Assembly: GCA_017431725.1 (NCBI GenBank)
Contig: JAFRKN010000004.1
Location: 1-43,794 of the forward strand
DNA length: 43,794 nucleotides
Direction: 5' to 3'
Source of the DNA: Candidatus Saccharimonadota bacterium
GTDB lineage: Bacteria > Patescibacteriota > Saccharimonadia > Saccharimonadales > Saccharimonadaceae
This document shows positions 1 to 7,482 of this stretch, in pieces. Both the position numbers and the translations under genes were made by a program. The notes under the pieces are model-generated. The model was not told the DNA's origin and made no database searches. It saw only the letters and a list, made by a program, of their open reading frames with translations. Numbering within the stretch: the first letter of the stretch is position 1; each line of letters starts with the position of its first letter.

Positions 1-197
1 CAATAGCTCTGTCATATAACAGATTGTGAAATGTGGAAAAGCCCAGAATATTGTACTTGACAACATGTTTATGCTAATTATGTCATTGACATTGTATTTC
101 TTTTATTTTCTCCATTGTCATTGTTTTAAGTCTTTACGGCTCCAGTTAAGCCATATATTCTTAAAAGTTCGAATCTCTTTGTCTGTATATGTATACC
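1..197. other. AT-rich edge region without recognisable gene
   Basis: This segment lies downstream of the minus-strand gene remnant that ends at 198. The only open frame, about 70 codons on the plus strand, is low-complexity and hydrophobic, has no convincing ribosome binding site and runs into the antisense of the next gene. I see no tRNA fold and no terminator hairpin with a T-run. Confidence 0.5.
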
Positions 198-762
198 TCA
201 GAACTCGCACGGCATCAGCACCGGGTAGTCTTTCTTAGGTATAACCTTGATCTTAGCCGTGTATTCGGGGTGGTCAATACACCAGTCTACCACCATGCAA
301 AGCCGAGCAACAACGTCTGGTCGCCCCTCACCAAGTAAAGAACATCTTAAACCATCATGTATTTTGAATCCTCTTATTTCTCTCGCCCACAAACTCCACT
401 TCCCTCTCCAAAAACCCAAATACCCCTCCACCGTCTGCGGAATCGGATTATCCGAAAAATCTTTCCACTCATCCCAAAACTTCACAGCAGAATAATCCTC
501 ACTCATCAAGTCCTGCAACAAGAAGAAATCCACATACCCCCTAAAATTACCAAACAAATCAAAAAAACCGCCCGTCACCACACAATACCTCATATAGCGG
601 GCTAGAAACCCCCGCATAATACCGCCGAATACATTCCAGTGTCAAATCAAACCTATCGCAAATCAAAGGATTCACCCCACGCGCCTGATTAATACTTCTC
701 GTATGCTTCGGAAAGATAATCTCCCCGCCAATCGTATAAGTTTTATGCAAGAAATCCTCCAC
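198..762 (-). pseudogene. Frameshifted hypothetical protein (DUF6994-like), possibly also 5' truncated
   Basis: Two overlapping minus-strand frames make one protein. The first (762 to 559, GTG start) has the motifs IGGEIIFPK, SINQARG, RFDLTLECIRRYY and SPLYEVL, and stops right after GRFF. The second continues with FFDLFGNFRGYVDFFLLQDL and runs to 198. The frames join at a run of seven A on the plus strand (561-567, seven T in the mRNA); removing one base restores about 187 continuous codons. From memory these motifs match a widespread hypothetical family now called DUF6994, whose members carry extra N-terminal sequence that is absent here. The next gene upstream ends at 776, leaving no room for it. 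It may be a decayed gene, a sequencing error in the homopolymer or a slippage site. The function of the family is unknown. Confidence 0.7.
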
Positions 763-775
763 AAATCAACGATAA

Positions 776-1117
776 TCATCCATCGATTCGGCCACCTACT
801 CCACCATCCCCCATCACCACCTTATTCCCTACCACTTCCACCCCTTCAGCCATCAATCTAATCCTTTGTTCTTCGCATCCACCGAACCCAAATCCGGCCG
901 CCAGCGACCCGTTAGCAGCTACCACCCGATGGCACGGCACCCAAAGCTCCCTCGGCACACTCGAGGAACCCCATTCGTACGGATTTACATGCAAAGCATT
1001 CCCCACCGCCCGCGCCACGCCTGGTCGCCCTATCATTAAAGCAATCTCACCATAAGTCGCCACATGACCAGGTTTAATTTTTCTCACCGCCGCATAAACA
1101 TCTTCCCGAAAGCTCAT
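776..1117 (-). CDS. MGMT-family DNA alkyltransferase domain protein
   Basis: This 113-residue protein has the DNA-binding and active-site core of methylated-DNA-protein cysteine methyltransferases. The motif VPCHRVV places the acceptor cysteine at about residue 62, and the RAVGNAL stretch holds the arginine (R36) that flips the damaged base. Because the motif is PCHR and not PWHR, it should be a true alkyl acceptor and not an Atl-type recognition protein. It lacks the N-terminal domain of Ada/Ogt proteins, as short single-domain members do. The Gly/Val-rich tail after residue 100 looks non-conserved. A strong ribosome site (AAGGAG) lies 8 nt before the ATG. It is the fourth gene of a minus-strand run of small genes. 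Confidence 0.85.
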   Translation of the reverse strand: MSFREDVYAAVRKIKPGHVATYGEIALMIGRPGVARAVGNALHVNPYEWGSSSVPRELWVPCHRVVAANGSLAAGFGFGGCEEQRIRLMAEGVEVVGNKVVMGDGGVGGRIDG

Positions 1118-1179
1118 CCAAAACGCTCCTTAATGCCTAACAAATCGGAAACATAATCAAACCCTACATCAACCACTCT

Positions 1180-1515
1180 CTACAACACCTCCACTCTTAT
1201 CCCCACAACCCCCATCTCATTCTGCTTTTCCAAAGGATAAAACCCATTCAACACATCAAGCAGTTCCCTCTTCGTCATAGAAGTATCGGCAAGCATAGAA
1301 ATGTCAAAATCCCGGAATAATTCTTCAAACGACTCATACCGGAAAAGCCCCACCACCTTCACCAAAAGCTTTTCACCATCTGGATCAGTAAACTCAATGG
1401 TATCCCCGAGTCCAATCCTCTGCCTTTTCTCATCAAAAAGCCTAAGCTCTATACGTTTAGTCCCATTCTTTATATAATCAAAATATTTTGATTGTAACCC
1501 CATTTCATGTTTCAT
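1180..1515 (-). CDS. ASCH domain protein
   Basis: The 111-residue product opens with LQSKYFDYIKNGTKRIELRL followed by RIGLGDTIEF, the characteristic start of ASCH domains: a G-x-K-x-x-E/R loop, then a beta strand. The PUA-like ASCH fold binds RNA or modified nucleosides, and some small members (the YqfB group) hydrolyse N4-acetylcytidine. This copy is close to the typical single-domain length, so it is probably the entire protein. The ATG lies 5 nt after the stop codon of the preceding gene, which indicates co-transcription and probably coupled translation. The substrate cannot be read from the sequence. Confidence 0.8.
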   Translation of the reverse strand: MKHEMGLQSKYFDYIKNGTKRIELRLFDEKRQRIGLGDTIEFTDPDGEKLLVKVVGLFRYESFEELFRDFDISMLADTSMTKRELLDVLNGFYPLEKQNEMGVVGIRVEVL

Positions 1516-1520
1516 ATGTC

Positions 1521-1853
1521 TTATACTTCACCCCCAAACTTCCCCAAATCATCCCCAATCGCATCAGAATAATTCAAATACCCTTGCAATAACTCATTAA
1601 ATCTCGAAATTCCATCGGCTGTCAAACGATTCTTCAACATATTATCTAAACTAGCCAGAAACGCCCTTGCATCTTCATTATCTTTCTTCAAATTCAATAG
1701 CTCCACCATATGGTCATTCGAACCCCCAAATTGCTCAATCAAAGAATTAATATATTTCGCTAGCGAATCAACATACTTATACTCTGCAGTAATCATCTCC
1801 TGCATTTTCACCTTTATCTTCTGAGCTTTTTCGTTGTATTCTTCACCAATCAT
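1521..1853 (-). CDS. Hypothetical helical protein
   Basis: I do not recognise this 110-residue product. It is predicted almost wholly alpha-helical and charged, with heptad-like stretches (KAQKIKVKMQEMITAEYKYV, ELLNLKKDNEDARAFLASL). There is no signal peptide or membrane segment and no cysteine, so a soluble small adaptor, antitoxin or immunity-like protein would fit; none is shown. Its ATG overlaps the stop codon of the upstream gene by 4 bp (ATGA), so the two are translationally coupled, and the ASCH gene follows after 5 nt. Confidence 0.65.
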   Translation of the reverse strand: MIGEEYNEKAQKIKVKMQEMITAEYKYVDSLAKYINSLIEQFGGSNDHMVELLNLKKDNEDARAFLASLDNMLKNRLTADGISRFNELLQGYLNYSDAIGDDLGKFGGEV

Positions 1854-2161
1854 GAAATCTTATATTCTCTTACCTCTTTCAAAGCATCTTTCGCCGAAAC
1901 AATAATACCAGCGTAAACCTCCCGAGGTCTCTCGACAAAATCATTTAGCGACTCAAGTTTAGCAACAACTCCAGCAGTTATTGGAAACGTAGCACTAAAA
2001 TCACCATAACCAGATTGTTCCCATTTCAATATCAAAGCACAAATACTATCTTCATAATAAGTATCAATGTACGATTCAACGGAATAAAAAAAATCTCGTG
2101 GGTTTTCATTCGACAAAATCTCAAGTTCCTTTATAATACCATCAATTATCTGTTTCTTCAT
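1850..2161 (-). CDS. Hypothetical acidic small protein
   Basis: This is a soluble acidic protein of 103 residues (for example NENPRDFFYSVESYIDTYYE) with no membrane segment and no motif I recognise. It is the first gene of a tight minus-strand group: a -10 box at 2168-2173 sits only 6 nt before its ATG, so the mRNA is probably leaderless. It overlaps the next gene by 4 bp. Upstream lies the terminator of the coiled-coil gene at 2234-3427, so the two are separate transcription units but neighbours on the same strand. Size, acidity and position would suit an immunity or antitoxin protein, but that is guesswork. Confidence 0.65.
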   Translation of the reverse strand: MKKQIIDGIIKELEILSNENPRDFFYSVESYIDTYYEDSICALILKWEQSGYGDFSATFPITAGVVAKLESLNDFVERPREVYAGIIVSAKDALKEVREYKIS

Positions 2162-2167
2162 ACTATT

Positions 2168-2173
2168 ATTATA
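2168..2173 (-). promoter_or_regulatory. Extended -10 box, leaderless start of the 1850-2161 gene
   Basis: TGTTATAAT read on the minus strand, 6 nt before the ATG at 2161. Transcription starting about 7 nt after the box would begin at the start codon itself. Confidence 0.6.
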
Positions 2174-2192
2174 ACATGTTTCCCTATTCTTT

Positions 2193-2216
2193 AAAAAGCC
2201 ACGATCACTCGTGGCT
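2193..2216 (-). terminator. Rho-independent terminator of the coiled-coil gene
   Basis: An 8-bp perfect stem (AGCCACGA / TCGTGGCT, 2197-2216) with a 4-nt loop is followed on the minus strand by a run of five T. It lies 18 nt after the stop codon at 2234. Confidence 0.8.
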
Positions 2217-2233
2217 CTTGTAGTTGGTTGGAT

Positions 2234-3427
2234 TCAATCTTCTGGTCTCTTATGATAGTCCGGGCTTCCCTTCGGCAAACGAGTATCAGTCCAATGGACA
2301 TTTTCTTCATTAATACCATCTTTAGTGTCTCTAGATACTCTCACCCCATCATCATAAAACTGAGTAGAATGGCCGATAATACCTGACCTTTTTCCTTTAT
2401 ACCAGTCTTGACCTTCACCTCTAAACGAACTATTTGGTCTAAGTTTGATTCCGCCCTCGATTCCTTTGACCTCATGTCCAGGTCTTGCATTACGATCATA
2501 GATAGTCACACCTTTACCATCCTCGGTAAAATTCTGCCCACCATGCTCCTCAAACGCTCCGCGGTCATACGTCTTCCGACCAGACTGATCAAGCACCGTA
2601 TGCCCATGCCCATAGCCATCGCCAGAACCAACTCCGCCATGATAAACCTGCGTAGTGCCATCTGCCTTCTTAACAATTTTCGCATCCTTACGCTCTGAAT
2701 AACGCACGCCAGCTTCATCAAGCACTTTATCGCGTTCGCGCTGATTACTAGCCTTTACTTCTTCAAGCTTTTTCTGAAACGCTTCTTTGGCCCGTTTATA
2801 CTCTTCCTGAGCGGGATTAAATTCTGCCTTCGCCTGGTCACGTTCCGTCTTAAGCTGTTTAAACTCCTCCTGAGCAGCTTCATGGCGTGCCTTAGCACTT
2901 TCAAAAACCGCTTTTGCCTGATGAAAAACCGAAGCATCAACTTTTGGTGCTCGCCATTCAGCATCCTGTTTCGCAGATTTCACCTCCCCACAAAGCCGAC
3001 GAACCTCCTCGTTTAGTTCATCACGACGATCTTTATGGGCATGTCCTTCTTGAGACCAATATGGGGCTTCAGACTTATCGCCATACTCGTAGCATTCACT
3101 CGCTCTTTCAAAGCAAGCAATCATTTGCTGATGCTCAGAGTCAGCCTCAGCCCGCAGACGTTCGATTTCATAATTATTATTATCACGAATTCGTCCATAT
3201 TCGTCCCAAACTTGCCTAGAATGTTCCCTCGCCTGCTGCATATTTGCATATTCGGAGTTCATTTCCTCCCTAGCAGCTACTCGGTCATGCCAGGCAAATT
3301 CCATTGCGTCATGTGCATTGCTGCAACGTTCTCTTAAATCCGCATAAGTTTCCCAAGCTCTTTGTTTCCTCTCAAATGCATCCTGTTCCACAGACTTCAA
3401 TGAATCTAACTCATAATTTCTTGGCAT
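2234..3427 (-). CDS. Coiled-coil protein with DUF1771-like segment and unknown C-terminal domain
   Basis: A 397-residue soluble protein. Residues about 1-100 and 165-245 are long charged helices with the heptad character of coiled coils. Between them, about 100-150, the stretch CFERASECYEYGDKSEAPYW followed by SQEGHAHKDRRDELN resembles DUF1771, a helical element with the pattern A-x2-Y-x3-D-x6-S-x-E-G-H. The C-terminal 150 residues change character: Gly, His and Asp rich (VYHGGVGSGDGYGHGHTVLD, TYDRGAFEEHGGQNF, HWTDTRLPKGSPDYHK) with no helix propensity, like a compact beta domain. No signal peptide or membrane segment is visible. It is probably a single-gene unit, with a promoter at 3487-3515 and a terminator at 2193-2216. 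The conserved His/Asp/Gly motifs could be an enzyme or toxin tip, but I cannot name a family. Confidence 0.75.
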   Translation of the reverse strand: MPRNYELDSLKSVEQDAFERKQRAWETYADLRERCSNAHDAMEFAWHDRVAAREEMNSEYANMQQAREHSRQVWDEYGRIRDNNNYEIERLRAEADSEHQQMIACFERASECYEYGDKSEAPYWSQEGHAHKDRRDELNEEVRRLCGEVKSAKQDAEWRAPKVDASVFHQAKAVFESAKARHEAAQEEFKQLKTERDQAKAEFNPAQEEYKRAKEAFQKKLEEVKASNQRERDKVLDEAGVRYSERKDAKIVKKADGTTQVYHGGVGSGDGYGHGHTVLDQSGRKTYDRGAFEEHGGQNFTEDGKGVTIYDRNARPGHEVKGIEGGIKLRPNSSFRGEGQDWYKGKRSGIIGHSTQFYDDGVRVSRDTKDGINEENVHWTDTRLPKGSPDYHKRPED

Positions 3428-3486
3428 TCATCATCACCAACCTTTCTTAATGTGCGTTTGAGCTTCCACCAATCAAAAACACTACT

Positions 3487-3515
3487 ATAATACCATAAAA
3501 TACTACTTTTGTAAA
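3487..3515 (-). promoter_or_regulatory. Sigma-70-type promoter of the coiled-coil gene
   Basis: On the minus strand TTTACA (3510-3515) and TATTAT (3487-3492) are separated by exactly 17 nt. The start codon is about 60 nt downstream, so unlike many genes here this one has a leader. Confidence 0.6.
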
Positions 3516-3525
3516 GCAATACTAA

Positions 3526-4017
3526 TTATTCTTCAGCGAATCTCACAACGACTTCCCCATCCCTCATCTCCGGTAGTTTCTCAACGTGCCCAATTTTCGT
3601 ATAACTATACTCAGTATCAAACGATTCATAAAAAATCACAAGACAATTATCACCATACAGCATCAAATCCCCAACCTCAATCCTTCCAGGATTATAGGCA
3701 TCCACAGGCAAGGATTTGTCCAAATATACATATTTTTCATTTCCGTTCAAATCATCCATCGAAACTGTAAATGGCAATAGCCCAATCAAAGCCGAAGCAG
3801 TAGCATTCTCCTCCAAATCAACCGTTAGCTTCTCGCCATTCATCTCAATATACATTCTATCCATTTTTAACTCCTTATTTTCTTCAACAGAAACCGCATC
3901 CTGATTCAAATTAGGATCCACATCCAAACTTTTGTTATTCATCATAACCGTTGTCACAATTACTGACACAATCACAGCTACGAATACGGGTATAGAAATC
4001 TTAATGCCTTTATTCAT
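3526..4017 (-). CDS. Membrane-anchored cyclophilin-like protein
   Basis: A 163-residue protein. Residues 7-27 (ISIPVFVAVIVSVIVTTVMM) form a single N-terminal membrane segment, followed by an acidic linker. Residues about 52-160 form a cyclophilin-like domain recognised by LIGLLPFTVSMDDLNGNEK, VGDLMLYGDNCLVIFY and SYTKIGHVE. This domain has the cyclophilin fold but is not a proven prolyl isomerase; in other bacteria it occurs as small secreted or lipoprotein-anchored proteins of unknown function. No lipobox cysteine is present, so it is probably held by the uncleaved N-terminal helix facing outward. A perfect ribosome site (AGGAGG, 4023-4028) and a -10 TATAAT (4032-4037) precede the ATG. Confidence 0.8.
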   Translation of the reverse strand: MNKGIKISIPVFVAVIVSVIVTTVMMNNKSLDVDPNLNQDAVSVEENKELKMDRMYIEMNGEKLTVDLEENATASALIGLLPFTVSMDDLNGNEKYVYLDKSLPVDAYNPGRIEVGDLMLYGDNCLVIFYESFDTEYSYTKIGHVEKLPEMRDGEVVVRFAEE

Positions 4018-4031
4018 TTTTGCCTCCTACC

Positions 4032-4037
4032 ATTATA
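4032..4037 (-). promoter_or_regulatory. -10 box of the cyclophilin-like gene
   Basis: TATAAT on the minus strand, followed by the AGGAGG ribosome site at 4023-4028 and the ATG at 4017. Leader and Shine-Dalgarno are both kept here, though the leader is very short. Confidence 0.5.
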
Positions 4038-4097
4038 TCGTAAATCTAGCCACTGATCGACTTACATTGTTTGCCCACCACCCATTTCACCATCACT

Positions 4098-4358
4098 CTA
4101 ATCCTTCTTCCATCTCTTCAGTGTCGGGAACACCTTCGTACAATACTCCTTCATCTGCTCATTTGTCATCCCCGCCTGCTCACCAAACTGCGAGCATTTC
4201 TCAATATATTCCTCCATCGTACACTTATCCAAAAACTCACCCTTATCATAACACCACTTACAATAATCCTTATTAATACTCCCATCCGCATTCGTACCAA
4301 ACATATCATCCGACGTTAGTGGCATCGCACAGCTTTGACAAATTCTTTCTTCTTTCAT
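4098..4358 (-). CDS. Putative zinc-ribbon protein
   Basis: An 86-residue protein with the pattern ERICQSCAMPLTSDDMFG, then DGSINKDYCKWCYDKGEF. Two CxxC pairs about 27 residues apart could bind one zinc ion. This matches the small putative zinc-ribbon family (zf-ribbon type, with the typical sequence C-Q-S-C-G/A-M-P). The rest is a short helical tail with EYIEKC and GMTNEQMKEY. Function is unknown. The start is set at the ATG at 4358 because the longer frame beginning at 4370 would start inside the -10 box at 4366-4371. Confidence 0.8.
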   Translation of the reverse strand: MKEERICQSCAMPLTSDDMFGTNADGSINKDYCKWCYDKGEFLDKCTMEEYIEKCSQFGEQAGMTNEQMKEYCTKVFPTLKRWKKD

Positions 4359-4365
4359 ATTCAAT

Positions 4366-4371
4366 ATCATA
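4366..4371 (-). promoter_or_regulatory. Extended -10 box of the zinc-ribbon gene
   Basis: TGTTATGAT on the minus strand, 7 nt before the ATG at 4358. It supports a leaderless transcript and decides the start codon. Confidence 0.5.
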
Positions 4372-4422
4372 ACATACGAATAATCTCATTGCACAAAAGT
4401 TTTACTATTATCAATAATCTAG

Positions 4423-4428
4423 TATACT
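4423..4428 (+). promoter_or_regulatory. -10 box of the cation transporter gene
   Basis: TATACT, 6 nt before the ATG at 4435 and without a ribosome site between them, so a leaderless start is likely. TTTACT about 16 nt upstream may be a weak -35. Confidence 0.5.
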
Positions 4429-4434
4429 ACTACT

Positions 4435-5553
4435 ATGGCTAAATCAAATAAACGCGAATCAACCGTCGTAAAAACTAGCATCATCAGCATCCTAGCTAAC
4501 CTCATTCTTGTCGGTTTCAAAGCCTTCATCGGTTTCATGGCCAATTCCATCGCCATTATTTCCGACGCCATCAATAACCTAAGCGATGCCCTTTCTAGTA
4601 TCATCACCATCATCGGCACTAAACTCGCCGGCAAAGCCCCCAACAAAAAACACCCCTACGGCTACGGACGTATTGAATATATTACTTCATTCGTCGTCTC
4701 TGCCATTGTTCTCTACGCCGGCTTTACCGCATTAATTGAATCCACCAAAAAAATCATCTCCCCCGAAACGCCTGATTATACCGCCACTACCTTAATTATC
4801 CTTACCGCCGGCATCATCATAAAATTCGCTCTCGGTCTTTATGTTAAAAAAACTGGCCAAAAAGTCCACTCTGATTCACTTGTCGCTAGCGGCATCGACG
4901 CCTTTAATGATGCTATTCTTTCAATCTCCGTCCTCATCTCTACTATTGTTTATATGGTTTTTCATATTAGCTTAGAAGCTTATGTCGGCGTCCTAGTCTC
5001 GCTATATATTATTAAAGCTGGTGTTGAGCTTATCAAAAAATCTGTCGACAACGTCCTTGGAGTTCGCGTAGAAAGCAAACTTGTTAAATCAATCAAAAAC
5101 GAAATCTTAAAAGAAGAAAAAATTCAGGGCGTTTTTGATCTAATCCTCAACGACTATGGTCCAGACAAATACCTCGGCTCCGTTCATATCGAAGTCCCAG
5201 ATACTTTAAGCGTTGCAGATATTGATAAAATTTCTCGTAACATCACCAAAAACATCATGAAAAAATATGGCGTCATTCTTCATACCGTCGGCGTGTATTC
5301 CATCAACACCAAAGACGAAAATATCATCAAAATCAAAAACCAAATCCACGACATTGTTTTCTCACATCAAGGCATTTTAGAAATGCATGGTTTTTATTAT
5401 GACGAAAATGACAAAATCATCAGCCTCGACATCATTATCGACTTCGCCATCAAAAACCGCGAAGAATTATACAAACAAATTTACGATGAAATCAAATCAA
5501 ACTTTCCAGGTTACGCCCTCAACATCACGCTGGATATCGACGCCAACGATTAA
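4435..5553 (+). CDS. Cation diffusion facilitator (CDF) transporter, possibly manganese type
   Basis: The 372-residue protein has the six-helix CDF membrane domain (residues about 12-205) and an extended cytoplasmic domain (about 210-372). The helix 2 metal site reads SDAINNLSDA (D44, N48) and the helix 5 site reads DAFND (D155, D159), with the HPYGYGRIEY loop between helices 2 and 3. The usual FieF set is four aspartates; a D-N-D-D set is, from memory, the arrangement of manganese exporters such as MntE, so Mn(II) efflux is the best guess. CDF proteins work as homodimers driven by the proton gradient. The cytoplasmic tail is longer than usual, with an extra segment after residue 290 (IIKIKNQIHDIVFSHQGI). 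The gene converges on rny with only 3 nt between stops. Confidence 0.9.
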   Translation: MAKSNKRESTVVKTSIISILANLILVGFKAFIGFMANSIAIISDAINNLSDALSSIITIIGTKLAGKAPNKKHPYGYGRIEYITSFVVSAIVLYAGFTALIESTKKIISPETPDYTATTLIILTAGIIIKFALGLYVKKTGQKVHSDSLVASGIDAFNDAILSISVLISTIVYMVFHISLEAYVGVLVSLYIIKAGVELIKKSVDNVLGVRVESKLVKSIKNEILKEEKIQGVFDLILNDYGPDKYLGSVHIEVPDTLSVADIDKISRNITKNIMKKYGVILHTVGVYSINTKDENIIKIKNQIHDIVFSHQGILEMHGFYYDENDKIISLDIIIDFAIKNREELYKQIYDEIKSNFPGYALNITLDIDAND

Positions 5554-5556
5554 TAC

Positions 5557-7074
5557 TTATTTGGCGTATTCAACCGCTCTCGTTTCTCTGATCACATTTA
5601 CTTTGATTACACCCGGATAGCTCATCGTTGCTTCAATTTTATTTGCAATATCTCGTGCTAATTTAAGTGCCGATAAATCATCAATTGATTTCGGTTCCAC
5701 AATGATTCTAATCTCTCGCCCTGCCGAAATCGCATAAGCTTTATCAACACCCGGAAAACCAGTTGCAATATTTTCAAGATCTCGCATTCTTTCCGCAAAA
5801 TTTTCTGCCGAGATGTTTCTTGCTCCCGGTCTTGCTGCCGAAATCGCATCCACAATTTTTACAATTATGGCCTCCGGCGTCGTTGGCTCAATATCATCAT
5901 GGTGCGCTGCAATTGCATGCACTATCTGCTCTGGCATGCCATATTTTTTCGCCAACTCTGCCCCAATTTCCGCATGTTTCCCCTCAATCTTATGAGTTAC
6001 TGCTTTACCAATATCGTGAAGTAACGTTGCTGTTTTTGTCACTCTTTTATCTGCTCCAATTTCTTCCGCAATCATTCCAGCAATGTGTGCCATTTCAATC
6101 GAATGCAAAAGTACATTCTGCCCATATGAAGTCCTAAATTTAAGTTCGCCCAAAAGATGTAAAATCTCACGCGGAATTCCTACTACTCCAACTTCCCTCG
6201 CTGCATCTTCTCCCGCCCGCACAACTTCTTTTTCAATTTCCTTCTCAGCCTTAGCAACTGCTTCTTCAATCGAAGCCGGATTAATCCGCCCATCTTTCAT
6301 CAAACGCTCCAAAGCATATCTCGCTACCTGCCTCCTAATCGGATCAAACGAAGACAAAACCACCATCCCAGGCGTATCATCAACCATAATATCCACACCA
6401 GTTGCACGTTGCAATGACTGAATGTTCCGACCCTCCTTACCAATAATCCGACCTTTCATATCGTCATCTGGCAATTTCAAAGCCGTAATTGTCCTATCCG
6501 CTGTCACTTCCGAACTCATTCTCTCCATTGCCGTAAGGAGCATCGCCTGCGCTGTCTCGTCAACTTCATGTTTGATTTCTTTCTGTTCCTTCATAATCAA
6601 ACCAGCCAAATCTTGTTTGATATCATTTTCTGTCATTGTCATCAATTTATCACGAGCCTCTTGTTTAGAAAGCCCCGCAATTTTTTCTAATTTTTCGTGT
6701 TGTTTTACTCGAATGTCTTTTATTTCATTTTTCAACTCTTCTAATTCTTTTTCTTCTTTATTCAATTTGTCCGATTTCTTCTCCAACTGGTCTAATTTTG
6801 TGTCTAAAGTCGTTTCTCTTTCCGCCAAACGATTTTCCGTTCTCTTCCATTCTTTTCTGCGATCATTTTCCTCCGCCTGATTTTTTTCCGTTATTTTCGC
6901 AGCTTCTTTCTTTGCATTCAAAACTATTTCACTCGCCTCGTGTTTAGCTTTTCTCACCAAATCTTCTGCTTTATTTTTTCCCCCATTTTCGTTTCTTTTA
7001 TTATACGCAAAAATCCCGCCAGCTCCAGCAGCTACACCTACCACAGCGGCAATAATTGGGATTACTATTTCCAT
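5557..7074 (-). CDS. rny: Ribonuclease Y
   Basis: A 505-residue membrane-anchored endoribonuclease that starts mRNA decay. An N-terminal membrane helix (residues 3-23, IVIPIIAAVVGVAAGAGGIF) is followed by a long coiled coil (about 35-170), a KH RNA-binding domain with the GKEG loop at 212-215, and an HD phosphohydrolase domain with the metal-binding HDIGKA at 353-358, then HAEIGAEL and AAHHDD. Order and length are typical. The ribosome site AGAAAGGG precedes the ATG. The promoter -10 lies at 7160-7165, giving a leader of roughly 80 nt, one of the longer leaders in the window, which would leave room for post-transcriptional control. Confidence 0.97.
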   Translation of the reverse strand: MEIVIPIIAAVVGVAAGAGGIFAYNKRNENGGKNKAEDLVRKAKHEASEIVLNAKKEAAKITEKNQAEENDRRKEWKRTENRLAERETTLDTKLDQLEKKSDKLNKEEKELEELKNEIKDIRVKQHEKLEKIAGLSKQEARDKLMTMTENDIKQDLAGLIMKEQKEIKHEVDETAQAMLLTAMERMSSEVTADRTITALKLPDDDMKGRIIGKEGRNIQSLQRATGVDIMVDDTPGMVVLSSFDPIRRQVARYALERLMKDGRINPASIEEAVAKAEKEIEKEVVRAGEDAAREVGVVGIPREILHLLGELKFRTSYGQNVLLHSIEMAHIAGMIAEEIGADKRVTKTATLLHDIGKAVTHKIEGKHAEIGAELAKKYGMPEQIVHAIAAHHDDIEPTTPEAIIVKIVDAISAARPGARNISAENFAERMRDLENIATGFPGVDKAYAISAGREIRIIVEPKSIDDLSALKLARDIANKIEATMSYPGVIKVNVIRETRAVEYAK

Positions 7075-7159
7075 ACTGCCCTTTCTAATTGTTTTTGTCG
7101 ATATTTTCCTCTATATCAACGGATTAACAAATAAATCAAATTAATAAATTCCCTTATCT

Positions 7160-7165
7160 ATTATA
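7160..7165 (-). promoter_or_regulatory. Extended -10 box of rny
   Basis: TGTTATAAT on the minus strand, about 86 nt before the ATG at 7074. A TTGAGC about 19 nt upstream is a poor -35 candidate. Confidence 0.5.
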
Positions 7166-7263
7166 ACACAAAAACCTATTTTCTGCTCAATTTCACTAAT
7201 TTTCACTGCTTGCATTTTTACATCCAAAAAGCTAAACTTATATAAAATAAGTGGAGGTAAAAA

Positions 7264-7482
7264 GTGGGATATTTAGAAGAAATGTTATTAAAAAATGGAG
7301 TCATCTATCGTGCACCAGATGGCTCCAAATCTTATATTGAAGGTAGTTTATTGTCAAACTCCCTGGTCATCCGCAATTCATCCGGCTGGGTTACTCACCG
7401 CATCGAACGCGCTTCTAACGGCGTCGATCTCATTGTCAGAAACGTTTCTACCGGCTTAGTAGAAACCAGAATCGCTGCTTAA
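7264..7482 (+). CDS. Small hypothetical protein
   Basis: This 72-residue product starts with GTG 6 nt after a strong ribosome site (GTGGAGGT). Its sequence alternates short polar and hydrophobic stretches ([52 protein letters not shown]), which suggests a small antiparallel beta-sheet protein. It has no cysteine, signal peptide or membrane segment. I do not recognise a family. It overlaps the 3' end of dnaJ tail to tail by 4 bp. The strong ribosome site and a coding pattern distinct from the antisense frame support it as real. Confidence 0.65.
   Translation: MGYLEEMLLKNGVIYRAPDGSKSYIEGSLLSNSLVIRNSSGWVTHRIERASNGVDLIVRNVSTGLVETRIAA

Noticed and set aside
26-238. 70-codon plus-strand frame at the left edge
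   Set aside because: Low-complexity hydrophobic translation, no ribosome site, and its 3' part is antisense to the DUF6994-like remnant.
6422-6880. 152-codon plus-strand frame
   Set aside because: A shadow of the rny coiled coil; Ser/Phe-rich translation typical of antisense to Lys/Glu-rich helices.
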